DNA from: Flavobacteriales bacterium
GTDB taxonomy: Bacteria > Bacteroidota > Bacteroidia > Flavobacteriales_C > GCA-002722245
NCBI GenBank assembly: GCA_002722245.1
Contig: PBLA01000007.1
Location: 119,723 to 165,391, forward strand
DNA: 45,669 nt
Direction: 5' to 3'
Part shown: positions 1 through 9,961 of the stretch, in pieces
Layout of the letters: every line of letters begins with the position of its first letter
How positions within the stretch are numbered: position 1 is the stretch's first letter
The notes under the pieces: generated by a model
What the model saw: the letters and a program-made list of their open reading frames with translations, nothing else
What the model was told of the DNA's origin: nothing
Database searches by the model: none
Translations under genes and position numbers: made by a program

Positions 1-311
1 TGACGGAAAAGCAAAAGTACCGCAGAAATTAATGTACCGGCATGACCGATACCAACCCACCATACAAAGTTGGTGATATCCCAAGCCCATCCAACGGTCT
101 TATTCAATCCCCAAACTCCTATCCCTACACCTATCGTGTACAAGATGTTACCAATACCCCATAGCGCAACTAATCCCGCTAATCCAAATACGAAGTACCA
201 CATTGCGTTTGCCTTTCCTTCGATAGGAGCACAAACGTCCTCAGTAATATCGTTATACGATTTTTCACCAAGGATTAAGGGTTCTCTAATTTCAGCTTCT
301 ACAACATGCAT
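1..311 (-). CDS. actC: ActC, NrfD-type membrane subunit of alternative complex III (partial)
   Basis: Reading leftwards from an ATG at 311 the frame stays open to the window edge, giving about 103 residues of the N-terminus; the rest is outside. The product starts MHVVEAEIREPLILGEKSY and reaches a hydrophobic segment beginning WYFVFGLAGLVALWGIGN, then a second with WWVGIGHAGT, as in the NrfD/PsrC quinol-interacting membrane family. The gene begins 27 bases after the actB stop, which matches the actB-actC order of alternative complex III. ActC is known to supply a quinol site of the complex in the inner membrane. An alternative ATG at 307 is out of frame with this reading. Confidence 0.9.
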   Translation of the reverse strand, partial: MHVVEAEIREPLILGEKSYNDITEDVCAPIEGKANAMWYFVFGLAGLVALWGIGNILYTIGVGIGVWGLNKTVGWAWDITNFVWWVGIGHAGTLISAVLLLFR

Positions 312-338
312 TGTTTTAACTTTTAAATTTAAATTTTA

Positions 339-3300
339 CTATACGTTTCTTACCAATGTTTGGTAGTATACATTTGGTTGAGCACCAACTTCTTCCATCA
401 ACAAATATGAACGCTCATGATCTTTCATTGCATGCACACGATGTTTAGGATCATTTAAGTCACCAAACGTAATACATTCAGAAGGACAAATTGACGAACA
501 GGCCGCATCTATATCAGATTCCTCTACAGGTCTTCCGGCCTTTTTAGCTTCTAATTTACCAGCCTGAATAGATTGTACACACATACTACATTTTTCCATA
601 ACCCCTCTTGATCTTACAACAACATCAGGGTTGAGCACCATTCTTCCAAGATCATCCTGTGCATAATTAACTTTTGCAAAATCTGGGAATGCAGGAATGT
701 CTAAATCATCATATTGGAACCAGTTAAAACGTCGAACTTTGTAAGGACAGTTATTTGCACAATACCGTGTACCTACACATCGATTATAAGTCATTTGATT
801 CCATCCTTCATCGGAATGGGTAGTGGCCGCAACCGGACAAACCGTTTCACATGGAGCATGATTACAATGCTGACACATTACTGGCATATATGAAACTCTT
901 ACATTATCATCACCATCAGCCACTTCAGCGTCTAAATATTCTTGAATACTATTTAAATCTCCAAGCTCATCAACCAATTCCGATTGACCATCTTTTTCTA
1001 TATGAGAAGAATAATAACGATCAATTCTCATCCAATGCATTTCACGACTTCTTCTAACTTCATCCTTTCCAACTAAAGGCACGTTATTTTCAATGTGACA
1101 AGCAGTAATACAAGCACCACATCCTGTACACAAATTTAAATCTACAGAAATACCCCATCTATGTCCAAGATCGATTGCATGCTCTTCCCATAAATCAAGA
1201 TCCTTAGTAGATTTCTTCTCCCCATATGCATCCGCTATAAGAATAGATTCATTATAACCGCCTCTATCTTTAGCTTTCCCTTTTTGGTCTTTGTACGTTT
1301 TAATATCTGTTTCATTCACCAATTTTCTACCCATCATCGTATGATGCGTTTGGGTAGTAGCCATTGGATAAGATACACCTTCGTTTAATGTTATAGACAC
1401 TCCAGATGATATCGTGTTATCAACCCAAAGACCTTGCTTTAGAAATGGATATACATTTTTACCTATTGTATTATTAGAATTGTCTTCAGCATCAAATAAG
1501 TCACCTAACCACTCTTCTCTGGTAAAATTTTCTGTTCCTTTTCTACCATAACCTAATGCAATAGCTAAAGTTCCTTTGGCCTGTCCAGGTTGAGATACAA
1601 CAGGTAGGGTAACCGTTTGTTGTCCCACTGAAACAGTAGCCACTTTTGCAGGTGATTCCTGACCAATATATAATTGACTTCTTCTATTATTTTTTGTGTC
1701 TTCTACACCCAGTAAAGCCATAACATCAGATGGATTCATTGTAATGTAGTTATCGTAGGTCATCATAGAAATTGGATCAGGCATCTCATGCAACCAAGGA
1801 TTGAATGCATTTTCACCGTTTCCAGGACCTGTTTTCACATAAAGTTCTAATTCAAATTCACCTGACGCATCTACAGTAGATTGTTTCACTGCATTTGCAA
1901 TGGTAGAGGGGGATATACCAGCAACAACCGAATTCGATACAGACTCACCCAATCCATTTTCTAAGGATGTAGAATCATTTGAGGTTACTTCCGTATTTTG
2001 AACTTTCAACTGTCCTCCAAGATAAAACCCATCATGAACAGCATTGATGTATGCAGATTCAGAACCTAAAAGATATATCCCAACTGATTTCACGTAGCTA
2101 TCAAAATCCTGATTAATTCCAGACCACTTTAATAAAGACTCTTGCCATTGTCTGGTATTAAATAAAGGATTAATGGCAGGTTGAACAAAACCATATTGCC
2201 CTTTAGCTGGATTTAACACATCCCATGATTCAAGGTAATGTGAATTAGGAGCAAAAAAGTGCGCGTAGTCTGCAGTTTCATCAAAACGATCACCAGTATA
2301 AACAACTGTATCCACATTTTTCAATGCTTCATTAATACCTACAGAAGCTGGAGCGACATAAGAAGGATTTAATCCCGCAATAACAACAGCACCTACTTTT
2401 CCTTTTTTCATCTCCGCGGTTAACCGTGAAAACTGAACGTCATCTCCTTTACGTGTGTAAACTTCTTGATTAATATTAATAGTTGATCCGTAGTTGTTAA
2501 GTTTTTCATTGATGGCGTTAATCAACACTTGAAGTCCGCCATTATTTGAACCTGCAACAACAATAGATTCTCCTTTGTTTGCTAGTAGTTCCGCAGCAGC
2601 TTTATCCAATTTAGACGCTAAAGCATCGGAAACATTCCCTTTTGTATTTCCTCCAATTTTATTGTAAAGGTATTTGATCGCCTCAACAACTACAGATGGT
2701 TTCATGGATGCTCTCACATCAGCCGAGGCTCCCGTAACAGAAAGGGTAGTTTCAAACTGATAATGCTTTACCATCCAATCCTTATCCGGATTTCTATTAT
2801 CTGTAAATCCTTTAGTATACTGCAATGCATTCAACCAATTCCCTAGAAAATCAGCACCAAAACTCACTACTGTTTTAGCTTTACTGAATTCATAATGAGG
2901 TAATATTCGTTTGCCAAATACTTTTTCATTAGCATCTAATATACCCGATGCAGAAATTGCATCATAACTCACATGCTCAAATGTTCCACCTTTTGCACCA
3001 ATAAAAGCACTGAAACTGTTAATCGCGTTTTGAGCAACAGGAGAAATAACTGTACCCGTAAGTAAAGCCACTTTTTTTCCGCTTGATGCAGCATTAGAAA
3101 GTGCTTTAACAACACCTTTATCCACTTGATCCCAAGATAAATTTTTAGCCCAAGCATTTCCTATTTTCTGAGCAGGTCCTTTAGCTCTTTTTGAATCATA
3201 TAAACCTAGAACAGAAGAATTTATTCTTGCGTTAATTCCTCCACCAGAAAAAGGAGAATCCAAATTTCCTTGAACAAATATTGGTCTTCCTTCTCTTGTT

Positions 3301-3629
3301 TTAATTCTTATCGAAGCCAAATCATACCCGTCAAAATAAGTTGACATATAATAGTTTGCAACACCAGGTGTTAAATCTTCGGGTTTATTAAGATACGGAA
3401 TTGATTTTGTAACAGGGGCCTCACATGCTGCCAATGTAGCTGCAGTTACTGAAAAACCAAGAACTTTCAAAAAATCTCGTCTGCTCGTAGAAGAATCATT
3501 CTCTGCTGCATCCTCTAAAAATTCGTCAACAGGCACATACTCCGTAAACTCCTTTTGAGTAGACTCTACAAACTCAGGAGTTTGTTCTAACTCCTCAATT
3601 CCTTTCCAATATTTCATATTATCAGCCAT
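339..3629 (-). CDS. actB: ActB, molybdopterin-like/iron-sulfur subunit of alternative complex III
   Basis: 1096 residues. The N-terminus (MADNMKYWKGIEELEQTPEF) is followed by a twin-arginine signal, SRRDFLKVLGFS, with R50-R51. A lipobox-like LAAC (C69) follows, so the protein is probably Tat-exported and may be lipid-anchored. The middle part resembles the catalytic subunit of molybdopterin oxidoreductases, which in this complex is known to lack the cofactor. The C-terminal quarter is ferredoxin-like: CTGCGACITAC from C834, then CQHCNHAPCETVC, CVGTRYCANNCPYK, CSMC and CSSICPSECI, enough cysteines for four clusters (three 4Fe-4S and one 3Fe-4S in the family). It sits 40 bases after actA and 27 before actC, so it is one operon. 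It relays electrons from quinol toward the haem subunits. Confidence 0.95.
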   Translation of the reverse strand: MADNMKYWKGIEELEQTPEFVESTQKEFTEYVPVDEFLEDAAENDSSTSRRDFLKVLGFSVTAATLAACEAPVTKSIPYLNKPEDLTPGVANYYMSTYFDGYDLASIRIKTREGRPIFVQGNLDSPFSGGGINARINSSVLGLYDSKRAKGPAQKIGNAWAKNLSWDQVDKGVVKALSNAASSGKKVALLTGTVISPVAQNAINSFSAFIGAKGGTFEHVSYDAISASGILDANEKVFGKRILPHYEFSKAKTVVSFGADFLGNWLNALQYTKGFTDNRNPDKDWMVKHYQFETTLSVTGASADVRASMKPSVVVEAIKYLYNKIGGNTKGNVSDALASKLDKAAAELLANKGESIVVAGSNNGGLQVLINAINEKLNNYGSTININQEVYTRKGDDVQFSRLTAEMKKGKVGAVVIAGLNPSYVAPASVGINEALKNVDTVVYTGDRFDETADYAHFFAPNSHYLESWDVLNPAKGQYGFVQPAINPLFNTRQWQESLLKWSGINQDFDSYVKSVGIYLLGSESAYINAVHDGFYLGGQLKVQNTEVTSNDSTSLENGLGESVSNSVVAGISPSTIANAVKQSTVDASGEFELELYVKTGPGNGENAFNPWLHEMPDPISMMTYDNYITMNPSDVMALLGVEDTKNNRRSQLYIGQESPAKVATVSVGQQTVTLPVVSQPGQAKGTLAIALGYGRKGTENFTREEWLGDLFDAEDNSNNTIGKNVYPFLKQGLWVDNTISSGVSITLNEGVSYPMATTQTHHTMMGRKLVNETDIKTYKDQKGKAKDRGGYNESILIADAYGEKKSTKDLDLWEEHAIDLGHRWGISVDLNLCTGCGACITACHIENNVPLVGKDEVRRSREMHWMRIDRYYSSHIEKDGQSELVDELGDLNSIQEYLDAEVADGDDNVRVSYMPVMCQHCNHAPCETVCPVAATTHSDEGWNQMTYNRCVGTRYCANNCPYKVRRFNWFQYDDLDIPAFPDFAKVNYAQDDLGRMVLNPDVVVRSRGVMEKCSMCVQSIQAGKLEAKKAGRPVEESDIDAACSSICPSECITFGDLNDPKHRVHAMKDHERSYLLMEEVGAQPNVYYQTLVRNV

Positions 3630-3669
3630 AGCTTAGAAATTGCTATTATTTGTTAATTATCTTACTTTA

Positions 3670-5067
3670 TTAATAGTGGCATTTTGCACACTCAAGCCCA
3701 CCAATTTTTTCAACTGTAAAGTCAAAATCTTCATCTCTCTTGTAAGCTTCTTTAAATTCATCATGCATTTTCTCGTAATAACCATTTGGTTTCTTCGAGA
3801 GTTTTAACTCTTGATTAATTTCCGTCTCTCTGTGACAGTTGATACACCACCCCATTGTTAGAGGGGCATAATGTTCGGCCGTTTGCATTTCTTGCACTGG
3901 ACCATGACACTGTTGACACTCTAATCCTCCAACAACTACGTGCTGTGAGTGATTGAAATACACAAAATCTTGAAGATTGTGCACTTTTACCCATTCAATT
4001 GGATCACCTTTTGCCACTTGCTGATCGTGATACACAATATCACCCTCTTCATTACGAATTGTATCTCCGTTTTCTGCTAGGTTATAATAACCTTTGCCAT
4101 GTGTAAATTTAACTGCGTTATATATTTTTTGAATTTTCTGAGCGGATTCTGGACAATCTGCTTTTTCATTCACATATTTATGACAGTTCATACAAACATT
4201 TGCAGACGGAATAAGCGCATGCTTTGACTCTAGAACTCCGGAGTGACAGTATTTACAATCAATTCCATTTTGAGCAACGTGAATATCATGCCTGAAATAG
4301 ATTGGTTGATCAGGGTGATAGTTTTCAATGTTCTCTGTTTTTTCAAAACCATTACCACCAAAAACACCAACACTCATTAACGAATCCCATCCTAAACTTG
4401 AAATCCCTCCAAGAACAAATAAAACAATTAATCCAAACTTAATTTTATTGTGTACGGCAAACTCGCCAATAGCAGTCCAAAAAGGAACTGGATCCTTCAC
4501 CTCTTCTCCTTTTTTAACCGCAACCGCATTTTTCAATGAGCGGTTCACTCCAGTGAAAATCAAAATGATCAGTAAGGAAAGTCCAATAACACCAAACAAC
4601 ACGATTAAATAGGAATCCTCTTCTTTCTTTTGTTCAGGAATACATGGTAATAATCCACCTCCTCCTTCAGCGGGAGCTGGCAATTCCCATTTTGTAATGT
4701 ACTCAATTACATTTTCAAGTTGCTGATCTGACATCCACTCAAACGCAGTCATTGCGGCTCCTCCCCATTTCTTGTATATTCCGTTGGCGTACACATCACC
4801 AGAGGATCTTAAAGTGTTGTTGTTTTTTATCCATTTGTTTAACCATTCATTGGCTGGTCCTGGAACACGCTCTCCTACACCATAAAGTGCTGGACCTGTT
4901 GCATCTTTTGTTAAATTACTACTGTGACAAGAGCTACAATTGGCATCAAACAAAGCTTTTCCGGCTTCGAAATTTCCTTCGGCCAATACTGTATTGGTTA
5001 GTAACAAGAAAAATACTGGAAGTATTACTTTTGAGATTTTTCGCATGGCGTTTGTTAACTGTTTCAT
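3670..5067 (-). CDS. actA: ActA-type multihaem cytochrome c with N-terminal monohaem domain
   Basis: I start it at the ATG at 5067; a TTG directly before it is not needed. The product has about 465 residues: a signal peptide, a monohaem cytochrome c domain (CSSCH near residue 44, a likely Met ligand in GGAAMTAF near 106), two membrane helices (about 153-175 and 210-226), then five CxxCH motifs: CKYCH, CMNCH, CQQCH, CINCH and CAKCH, the last at the extreme C-terminus. The topology puts both haem domains in the periplasm. The pentahaem part is ActA of alternative complex III, which passes electrons from the quinol module to cytochrome c or oxidase. The extra N-terminal haem makes six in this chain; whether that replaces or adds to the separate monohaem subunit ActE cannot be seen here, because actE would lie left of the window. 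Confidence 0.92.
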   Translation of the reverse strand: MKQLTNAMRKISKVILPVFFLLLTNTVLAEGNFEAGKALFDANCSSCHSSNLTKDATGPALYGVGERVPGPANEWLNKWIKNNNTLRSSGDVYANGIYKKWGGAAMTAFEWMSDQQLENVIEYITKWELPAPAEGGGGLLPCIPEQKKEEDSYLIVLFGVIGLSLLIILIFTGVNRSLKNAVAVKKGEEVKDPVPFWTAIGEFAVHNKIKFGLIVLFVLGGISSLGWDSLMSVGVFGGNGFEKTENIENYHPDQPIYFRHDIHVAQNGIDCKYCHSGVLESKHALIPSANVCMNCHKYVNEKADCPESAQKIQKIYNAVKFTHGKGYYNLAENGDTIRNEEGDIVYHDQQVAKGDPIEWVKVHNLQDFVYFNHSQHVVVGGLECQQCHGPVQEMQTAEHYAPLTMGWCINCHRETEINQELKLSKKPNGYYEKMHDEFKEAYKRDEDFDFTVEKIGGLECAKCHY

Positions 5068-5092
5068 CAATCTCTAATTTTTTGATCTCACT

Positions 5093-5123
5093 AAAAGCCA
5101 CTTCGGGCTTTTCCGCAAAAATA
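5093..5123 (-). promoter_or_regulatory. Probable act operon -7 element and 5'-leader hairpin
   Basis: On the minus strand a TATTTTTG box (5123-5116) fits the Bacteroidota -7 consensus TAnnTTTG. Three bases later comes a stem-loop with 7-base arms AAAAGCC/GGCTTTT (5106-5112 with 5093-5099) and a six-base loop. The start codon of actA lies 26 bases further on. No convincing TTG -33 element is present at the usual distance, so the promoter call is tentative. The hairpin would form the very 5' end of the mRNA. Confidence 0.4.
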
Positions 5124-5241
5124 CGACAAAAGCACTGGATTAATCTTGATTTGTGATGAGACTTGGTTAAAAATCCCTAATTTAAAATGATTCTAAATAG
5201 TGTTGAGTTGCGTGTATTTATTAGTACTTGTGTTGATTTTC

Positions 5242-5314
5242 AGCCGTTTGCAAGCGCAAAGTTTTGTCATAGAACTGTCATGATAAACACTTTCAAATGT
5301 TAATAAATGTTAAT
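5242..5314. repeat. Cluster of short repeats upstream of the act operon
   Basis: This part of the 290-base gap between the SPOR gene and actA holds three separate short repeats: an inverted repeat TTTGC-aagc-GCAAA near 5247-5260, a direct repeat TGTCAT at 5265-5270 and 5276-5281 (11 bases apart, one helical turn), and a perfect tandem 10-mer AAATGTTAAT at 5295-5304 and 5305-5314. I see no gene in the gap. Such spacing is typical of transcription-factor sites, but no known factor is recognised. Confidence 0.4.
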
Positions 5315-5360
5315 GGTTTGGGCGTGCTTTAAAGAGAGTTTTAGAGCAAAATTTTACTCT

Positions 5361-5891
5361 TTATTTTTCTCTTAAATTCACCGAAAGAATGGAATCTGTT
5401 TTACTAAAAAACATTTCCTCGCAATCAATTTTATACATGGAGTTAATAAAATCAGGAACGATAAATACAAACGGAAAATCGTCTTTTATTTGATGCTTAA
5501 TTTCCTCTGCCTCAAATCGAGTTCTACAGTCTCCAGCCCTTACTTTTAAAGTAGGAGGCTGCCAAGTTTTATAGACAGGTATGCTCGGATAGGCTATTAA
5601 AAATTGATTGTAATATTTAAGGGCTTTTTCCTTACACCCTTCACCTGAACAAGAAAATAACTGAACGCGATATCCATTCACGAGTTGAGGACATTTTGTT
5701 AAGTTAATTTTCTTTTGAAGTGCTTCTGTTTTGTAGTAAAAGGAATCTATATGCTCTACCACTTGACCTGGAGCTAGAATTATTTGAGCGAGTGAATCAG
5801 GTTGTACAGAACTCGCCGAGGTATCTACTTGATTTTGAGCAGAAACAATCACACTCAAAAAAGTAAACAATATGATGAATTTATCTCGCAT
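5361..5891 (-). CDS. Exported SPOR-domain-like protein
   Basis: 176 residues with a signal peptide (MRDKFIILFTFLSVIVSAQ). The region from about residue 72 (NGYRVQLFS) to KVRAGDCRTRFEAEE and FVFIVPDFI has the beta-alpha pattern of SPOR domains, which bind denuded septal peptidoglycan glycan strands. Three cysteines (LFSCSGEGC and GDC) could pair in the periplasm. It is the last gene of the rimP-nusA-infB run, 47 bases after infB. Flavobacterial genomes commonly carry a small exported protein here between infB and the act genes. Exact role is unknown; a cell-wall or division function is inference from the domain. Confidence 0.7.
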   Translation of the reverse strand: MRDKFIILFTFLSVIVSAQNQVDTSASSVQPDSLAQIILAPGQVVEHIDSFYYKTEALQKKINLTKCPQLVNGYRVQLFSCSGEGCKEKALKYYNQFLIAYPSIPVYKTWQPPTLKVRAGDCRTRFEAEEIKHQIKDDFPFVFIVPDFINSMYKIDCEEMFFSKTDSILSVNLREK

Positions 5892-5938
5892 TTTATCTAC
5901 AAGTCAGATATCGTACCAAAGTGGCTATTAGAACTCGA

Positions 5939-8614
5939 TTATTTCAAAGTTTGTTTTACTTCTACTTCTTCATATGCTTCTAAAACATCACCAACCTGGA
6001 CGTCATTAAAATTCAATAAGCTCAATCCACATTCATATCCAAATTTCACTTCTTTCACATCATCCTTAAATCGCTTTAGAGCAGCTAATTCTCCATCCCA
6101 TGAAACAATTCCATCTCGAATGATCCTAATTTTACTTGATCTTGATATCGTTCCATCCAACACATAACATCCTGCAACTGTTCCTACTTTTGATATTTTA
6201 AAGGTTTCTCGAACTTCAACATTCGCCACTACTTTTTCTTCAATTTTAGGTTTAAGCATTCCCTCCATCGCATCTTTCAACTCCTCAATAGCTTGATAAA
6301 TAATTGAGTAAAGTCGAATATCAATTTGCTCTTGCTCAGCTAATCGTCGAGCAGATGCTGATGGTCGAACCTGGAATCCAACAATAATCGCATCAGAGGC
6401 TGTAGCTAAAAGGACATCTGAATCTGAAATTTGCCCTACAGATTTGTGAATTATATTGATTTGAATCTGTTCTGTAGAAAGCTTTAATAATGCATCAGAT
6501 AATGCCTCTATTGATCCATCAACATCTCCTTTTACAATAACATTAAGTTCTTGGAAATCTCCAATTGCAATACGTCTTCCCATTTCCTCCAAGGTAATAT
6601 GCTTGGTGGCTCTAATCCCTTGCTCTCGCTGCAACTGCATTCTTTTCGATGCAATGTCTCTCGCCTCTTTTTCTTCATTCATCGCATTAAACGTGTCCCC
6701 TGCTTGCGGTGCTCCATTTAATCCCAACAATTGAACAGGCGTAGATGGTCCAGCTATTTTAACACGCTGTCCGTGCTCATTGGTCATGGCTTTTACTCTT
6801 CCTGAATAACATCCTGCCACTAATATGCTTCCCACCTCTAATGTTCCTGATTGAACCAATAATGTAGAAATATATCCTCTTCCCTTGTCAAGTTCAGATT
6901 CTATAATTGTTCCTTTTGCTAATCGATCAGGGTTTGCTTTTAACTCCATCAATTCAGCCTCAAGCAATACTTTTTCTAAAAGGTCATCAATTCCAACCCC
7001 ATTTTTTGCTGAAATTTCCTGACATTGAAATTTCCCTCCCCAGTCTTCAACCAAAATGTTCATTTGGGAAAGTTCTTCTCTGATTTTATCAGGATTAGCT
7101 CCTGGTTTATCGATTTTGTTAATCGCGAATATCATTGGAACCTCTGCTGCTTGAGCGTGATTGATGGCCTCTTTGGTTTGAGGCATAATAGAATCATCGG
7201 CAGCAATAATGATTATAGCAATATCGGTAACCTTAGCTCCACGAGCTCTCATGGCTGTAAACGCTTCGTGACCAGGTGTATCCAAGAAAGTAATTCTTTG
7301 TCCTGTATCTACTTGAACCGAATAAGCACCGATATGTTGGGTAATTCCTCCTGCTTCACCTTCAGCAATATTTGCCTTACGAATGTTATCAAGTAATGAT
7401 GTTTTACCATGATCAACATGTCCCATAACAGTCACTATAGGTGCTCGTTCTTTTAAATCTTCAGACTTATCCTCTTCCTCAACAATTGTAGTTGTATCCT
7501 CTGCCGTGGCAAATTCTACTTCAAACCCGAATTCCTCTGCGATCATTTGAATGATTTCAGCGTCGAGTCTTTGATTGATAGAAACAAAATGCCCTAGACT
7601 CATACAAGCTGAGATAATTTCATTCACCGACACATCCATTAAACTGGCTAATTCGCTTGCCGCAACGAACTCGGTAACCCTTAATATGCTTTTTTCGATT
7701 TCAGCCTGTGCTTCTTGCTCAGCGGCTCTTCGTGCGTGTTCATCTCGCTTACTTCTTCTCTGCTTAGCACCTTTATTTTTTCCTTTTCCTCCACTTAATC
7801 GAGCAAGGGTTTCCTGAATTTGCTTTTTAACTTGCTCCTCTGTAAGTTCAACTTTGGGTTCTCTTTTCTTATTCCCTCTGTTTCCTCCTCTTCTATTTCC
7901 TCCTTGTGCATTTCCACCGTTTTGTTGAACGGGGCCTTTACGAATTCTTTTTCTTTTCTTTTTATCACCAGCGGAATCATTACTCGAGGCTACTGGTTTT
8001 TTCTTTGGTTTCTCAACAGGAAGCTCAATTTTCCCAAGTACCTTAGGACCATCAATCTTCTCAGTTTTCACTTTTATAAAGTCATCATCTTTAGATTTCT
8101 CTGCCTTTGGCTCTTCTTGCTTTTCAGCAGCTTTAGGTTTCTCTTCAACCTTCGGTTGAGAAGCAGATTTTGCCTCTTGCTTAGGCTCTTCCTTCTTGCT
8201 TTCGGTTTTAGATGGATTTTTATCGGATTTAACCTCATCCAGATTAATTTTACCTAACACTTTCAATCCACCAGATTCTTCTTTTGGCGGTTCTTTTTCC
8301 TCCACAAATGAAGCTTTTTCCTCCACAACTGGTTCTGGGACTTTTTCCTCCTCCTTAGGCGGCTCAGGTTTTTCCTCCTCAATAGAAATTGTTTCCTTTA
8401 TTGGCTTTTTAACCTCAATTTTATTGGATTTTTCCTTTACCTTTTTTTCCGTTTGGAACTCTTGAGAAAGGGCATCATACATCTCAGGAGAAATTTTCGC
8501 ATTGGGGTTACTTTCAACCTCAAAACCTTTCTCTTGTAGATAATCAACAACCGTTGTTAATCCAAGGTTAAACTCTTTTGTTACCTTACTTAATCTTTTT
8601 GGTTTACCAGCCAT
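5939..8614 (-). CDS. infB: Translation initiation factor IF-2
   Basis: 891 residues. The N-terminal IF2_N-like module ([21 protein letters not shown]) is followed by a long low-complexity Glu/Lys/Pro-rich linker to about residue 230 and a second IF2_N segment near 305-350. The GTPase core has the P-loop GHVDHGKT at 398-405, DTPGH at 445-449 and NKID at 499-502. Beta-barrel and C-terminal fMet-tRNA-binding domains follow. It brings initiator tRNA to the 30S subunit and promotes subunit joining. The start ATG matches the family N-terminus. It lies 102 bases after nusA in the usual rimP-nusA-infB order. Confidence 0.98.
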   Translation of the reverse strand: MAGKPKRLSKVTKEFNLGLTTVVDYLQEKGFEVESNPNAKISPEMYDALSQEFQTEKKVKEKSNKIEVKKPIKETISIEEEKPEPPKEEEKVPEPVVEEKASFVEEKEPPKEESGGLKVLGKINLDEVKSDKNPSKTESKKEEPKQEAKSASQPKVEEKPKAAEKQEEPKAEKSKDDDFIKVKTEKIDGPKVLGKIELPVEKPKKKPVASSNDSAGDKKKRKRIRKGPVQQNGGNAQGGNRRGGNRGNKKREPKVELTEEQVKKQIQETLARLSGGKGKNKGAKQRRSKRDEHARRAAEQEAQAEIEKSILRVTEFVAASELASLMDVSVNEIISACMSLGHFVSINQRLDAEIIQMIAEEFGFEVEFATAEDTTTIVEEEDKSEDLKERAPIVTVMGHVDHGKTSLLDNIRKANIAEGEAGGITQHIGAYSVQVDTGQRITFLDTPGHEAFTAMRARGAKVTDIAIIIIAADDSIMPQTKEAINHAQAAEVPMIFAINKIDKPGANPDKIREELSQMNILVEDWGGKFQCQEISAKNGVGIDDLLEKVLLEAELMELKANPDRLAKGTIIESELDKGRGYISTLLVQSGTLEVGSILVAGCYSGRVKAMTNEHGQRVKIAGPSTPVQLLGLNGAPQAGDTFNAMNEEKEARDIASKRMQLQREQGIRATKHITLEEMGRRIAIGDFQELNVIVKGDVDGSIEALSDALLKLSTEQIQINIIHKSVGQISDSDVLLATASDAIIVGFQVRPSASARRLAEQEQIDIRLYSIIYQAIEELKDAMEGMLKPKIEEKVVANVEVRETFKISKVGTVAGCYVLDGTISRSSKIRIIRDGIVSWDGELAALKRFKDDVKEVKFGYECGLSLLNFNDVQVGDVLEAYEEVEVKQTLK

Positions 8615-8716
8615 AAACTAAAACCTATCAAAGTTAACGTGTGTTCTTGTACTTTCCGGTGGCTCCTCCCACAGGAGTTTCAAGTTCACTTAATTTTACA
8701 AATATAATAAATACTA

Positions 8717-9955
8717 CTAGTCTTCGAACTCAGCAGCCAAAACGTCAATAACTTCCTTAATCGTTTCTTCTTCTAAATCCGTTCTTCTCGCTAAATCAGC
8801 TACTGGAATTTCTAAGACGCTTCGTGCAGTATCACAACCGATGGATTTGAGTGCATCAATAACCCAAGCTTCTAATTCGTCTGTAAATTCATCCAACTGA
8901 ACATCATCAATCTCCTCTTCTGTATCACGATAAACATCAATATCAAAACCAGTCAATTCACCTGCCAATTTAATATTGAATCCTCCTTTACCAATCGCAA
9001 GTGATACCTGATCAGGTTTTAAATAAACCTCTGCCTTACCATTATCCTTGTCAAGAGAAATGGATGTGATCTTCGCAGGGCTTAATGCTCGTGATATAAA
9101 GAGTGAATCATTTCCAGAGAAATTGATTACATCAATATTCTCATTCCCTAACTCCCTAACAATTCCATGAATTCTGGCTCCTTTCATACCAACACATGCA
9201 CCAACAGGATCAATTCTTTCATCATATGATTCCACGGCTACTTTCGCACGCTCACCAGGAACTCGGACAATTTTCTTAATGGTTATTAATCCATCAAAGA
9301 TTTCAGGAACTTCTCCTTCAAAAAGTCTTTCCAAGAATACTGGAGAGGTTCTAGAAAGTATAATTTGAGGGTTATTGTTCCTCATCTCGACTTTCAAAAC
9401 AACTGCTCTTACGTTGTCTCCTTTTTTGAAATAATCTGTTGGAATTTGTTCAGACTTTGGTAAAATCAACTCATTCTCTTCATCATCTAAAATAAGGATT
9501 TCACGTTTCCATATTTGGTATACTTCTCCAGTAACAATTGTCCCAACTTTTTCTTTGTATGTTTCAAATAAATCTTCTTTTTCTATATCGAGAACACGTG
9601 ATATCAGGTTTTGTCGAACAGAAAGAACTGCTCTTCGACCAAAATCTAAAAGCTTCACTTCTTCAGAAACTTCTTCCCCAACTTCAAAATCAGGTTCTAT
9701 TTTAATAGCATCCTCGTAAGCAATCTCTCTATTTTCATCTTCAACCTCACCTTTTTCAACAATGGTTCTATTTCTCCAAACTTCTAAATCACCTTTGTCG
9801 ATGTTTATGATAAAATCATAGTTGTCATCAGAACCATATTTCTTTTGAATCATGTTTCTAAAAACATCTTCCAAAATTTTCATCAATGTTTCTCTATCGA
9901 TGTCTTTAAATTCTTTAAACTCCTGAAACGATTCTATTAATCCAGCTGCTTCCAT
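8717..9955 (-). CDS. nusA: Transcription termination/antitermination factor NusA
   Basis: 412 residues. Domains in order: RNA-polymerase-binding N-terminal domain (about 1-125), S1 domain (about 132-200, with VGTIVTGEVYQI), two KH domains (about 205-345, including VGACVGMKGARIHGIVREL and SLAIGKGGFNIKLA), and a short acidic C-terminal helical segment ending VLAAEFED. It regulates pausing, termination and antitermination. It starts 6 bases after the rimP stop, so the two are translated from one mRNA and probably coupled. Confidence 0.98.
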   Translation of the reverse strand: MEAAGLIESFQEFKEFKDIDRETLMKILEDVFRNMIQKKYGSDDNYDFIINIDKGDLEVWRNRTIVEKGEVEDENREIAYEDAIKIEPDFEVGEEVSEEVKLLDFGRRAVLSVRQNLISRVLDIEKEDLFETYKEKVGTIVTGEVYQIWKREILILDDEENELILPKSEQIPTDYFKKGDNVRAVVLKVEMRNNNPQIILSRTSPVFLERLFEGEVPEIFDGLITIKKIVRVPGERAKVAVESYDERIDPVGACVGMKGARIHGIVRELGNENIDVINFSGNDSLFISRALSPAKITSISLDKDNGKAEVYLKPDQVSLAIGKGGFNIKLAGELTGFDIDVYRDTEEEIDDVQLDEFTDELEAWVIDALKSIGCDTARSVLEIPVADLARRTDLEEETIKEVIDVLAAEFED

Positions 9956-9961
9956 AATTAT

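Noticed and set aside
4752-5156. 134-codon plus-strand ORF opposite the start of actA
   Set aside because: It lies antisense to a clear multihaem cytochrome with conserved motifs; composition is that of a shadow frame.
5343-5350. Further copies of the TTAGAGCA half-site (also 29328-29335)
   Set aside because: Single 8-base matches without the second arm are expected by chance in 45 kb of AT-rich DNA.
7820-8257. Plus-strand ORFs opposite the N-terminal part of infB
   Set aside because: They mirror the Lys/Glu-rich linker of IF-2, which gives long Phe/Leu-rich antisense frames by composition alone.
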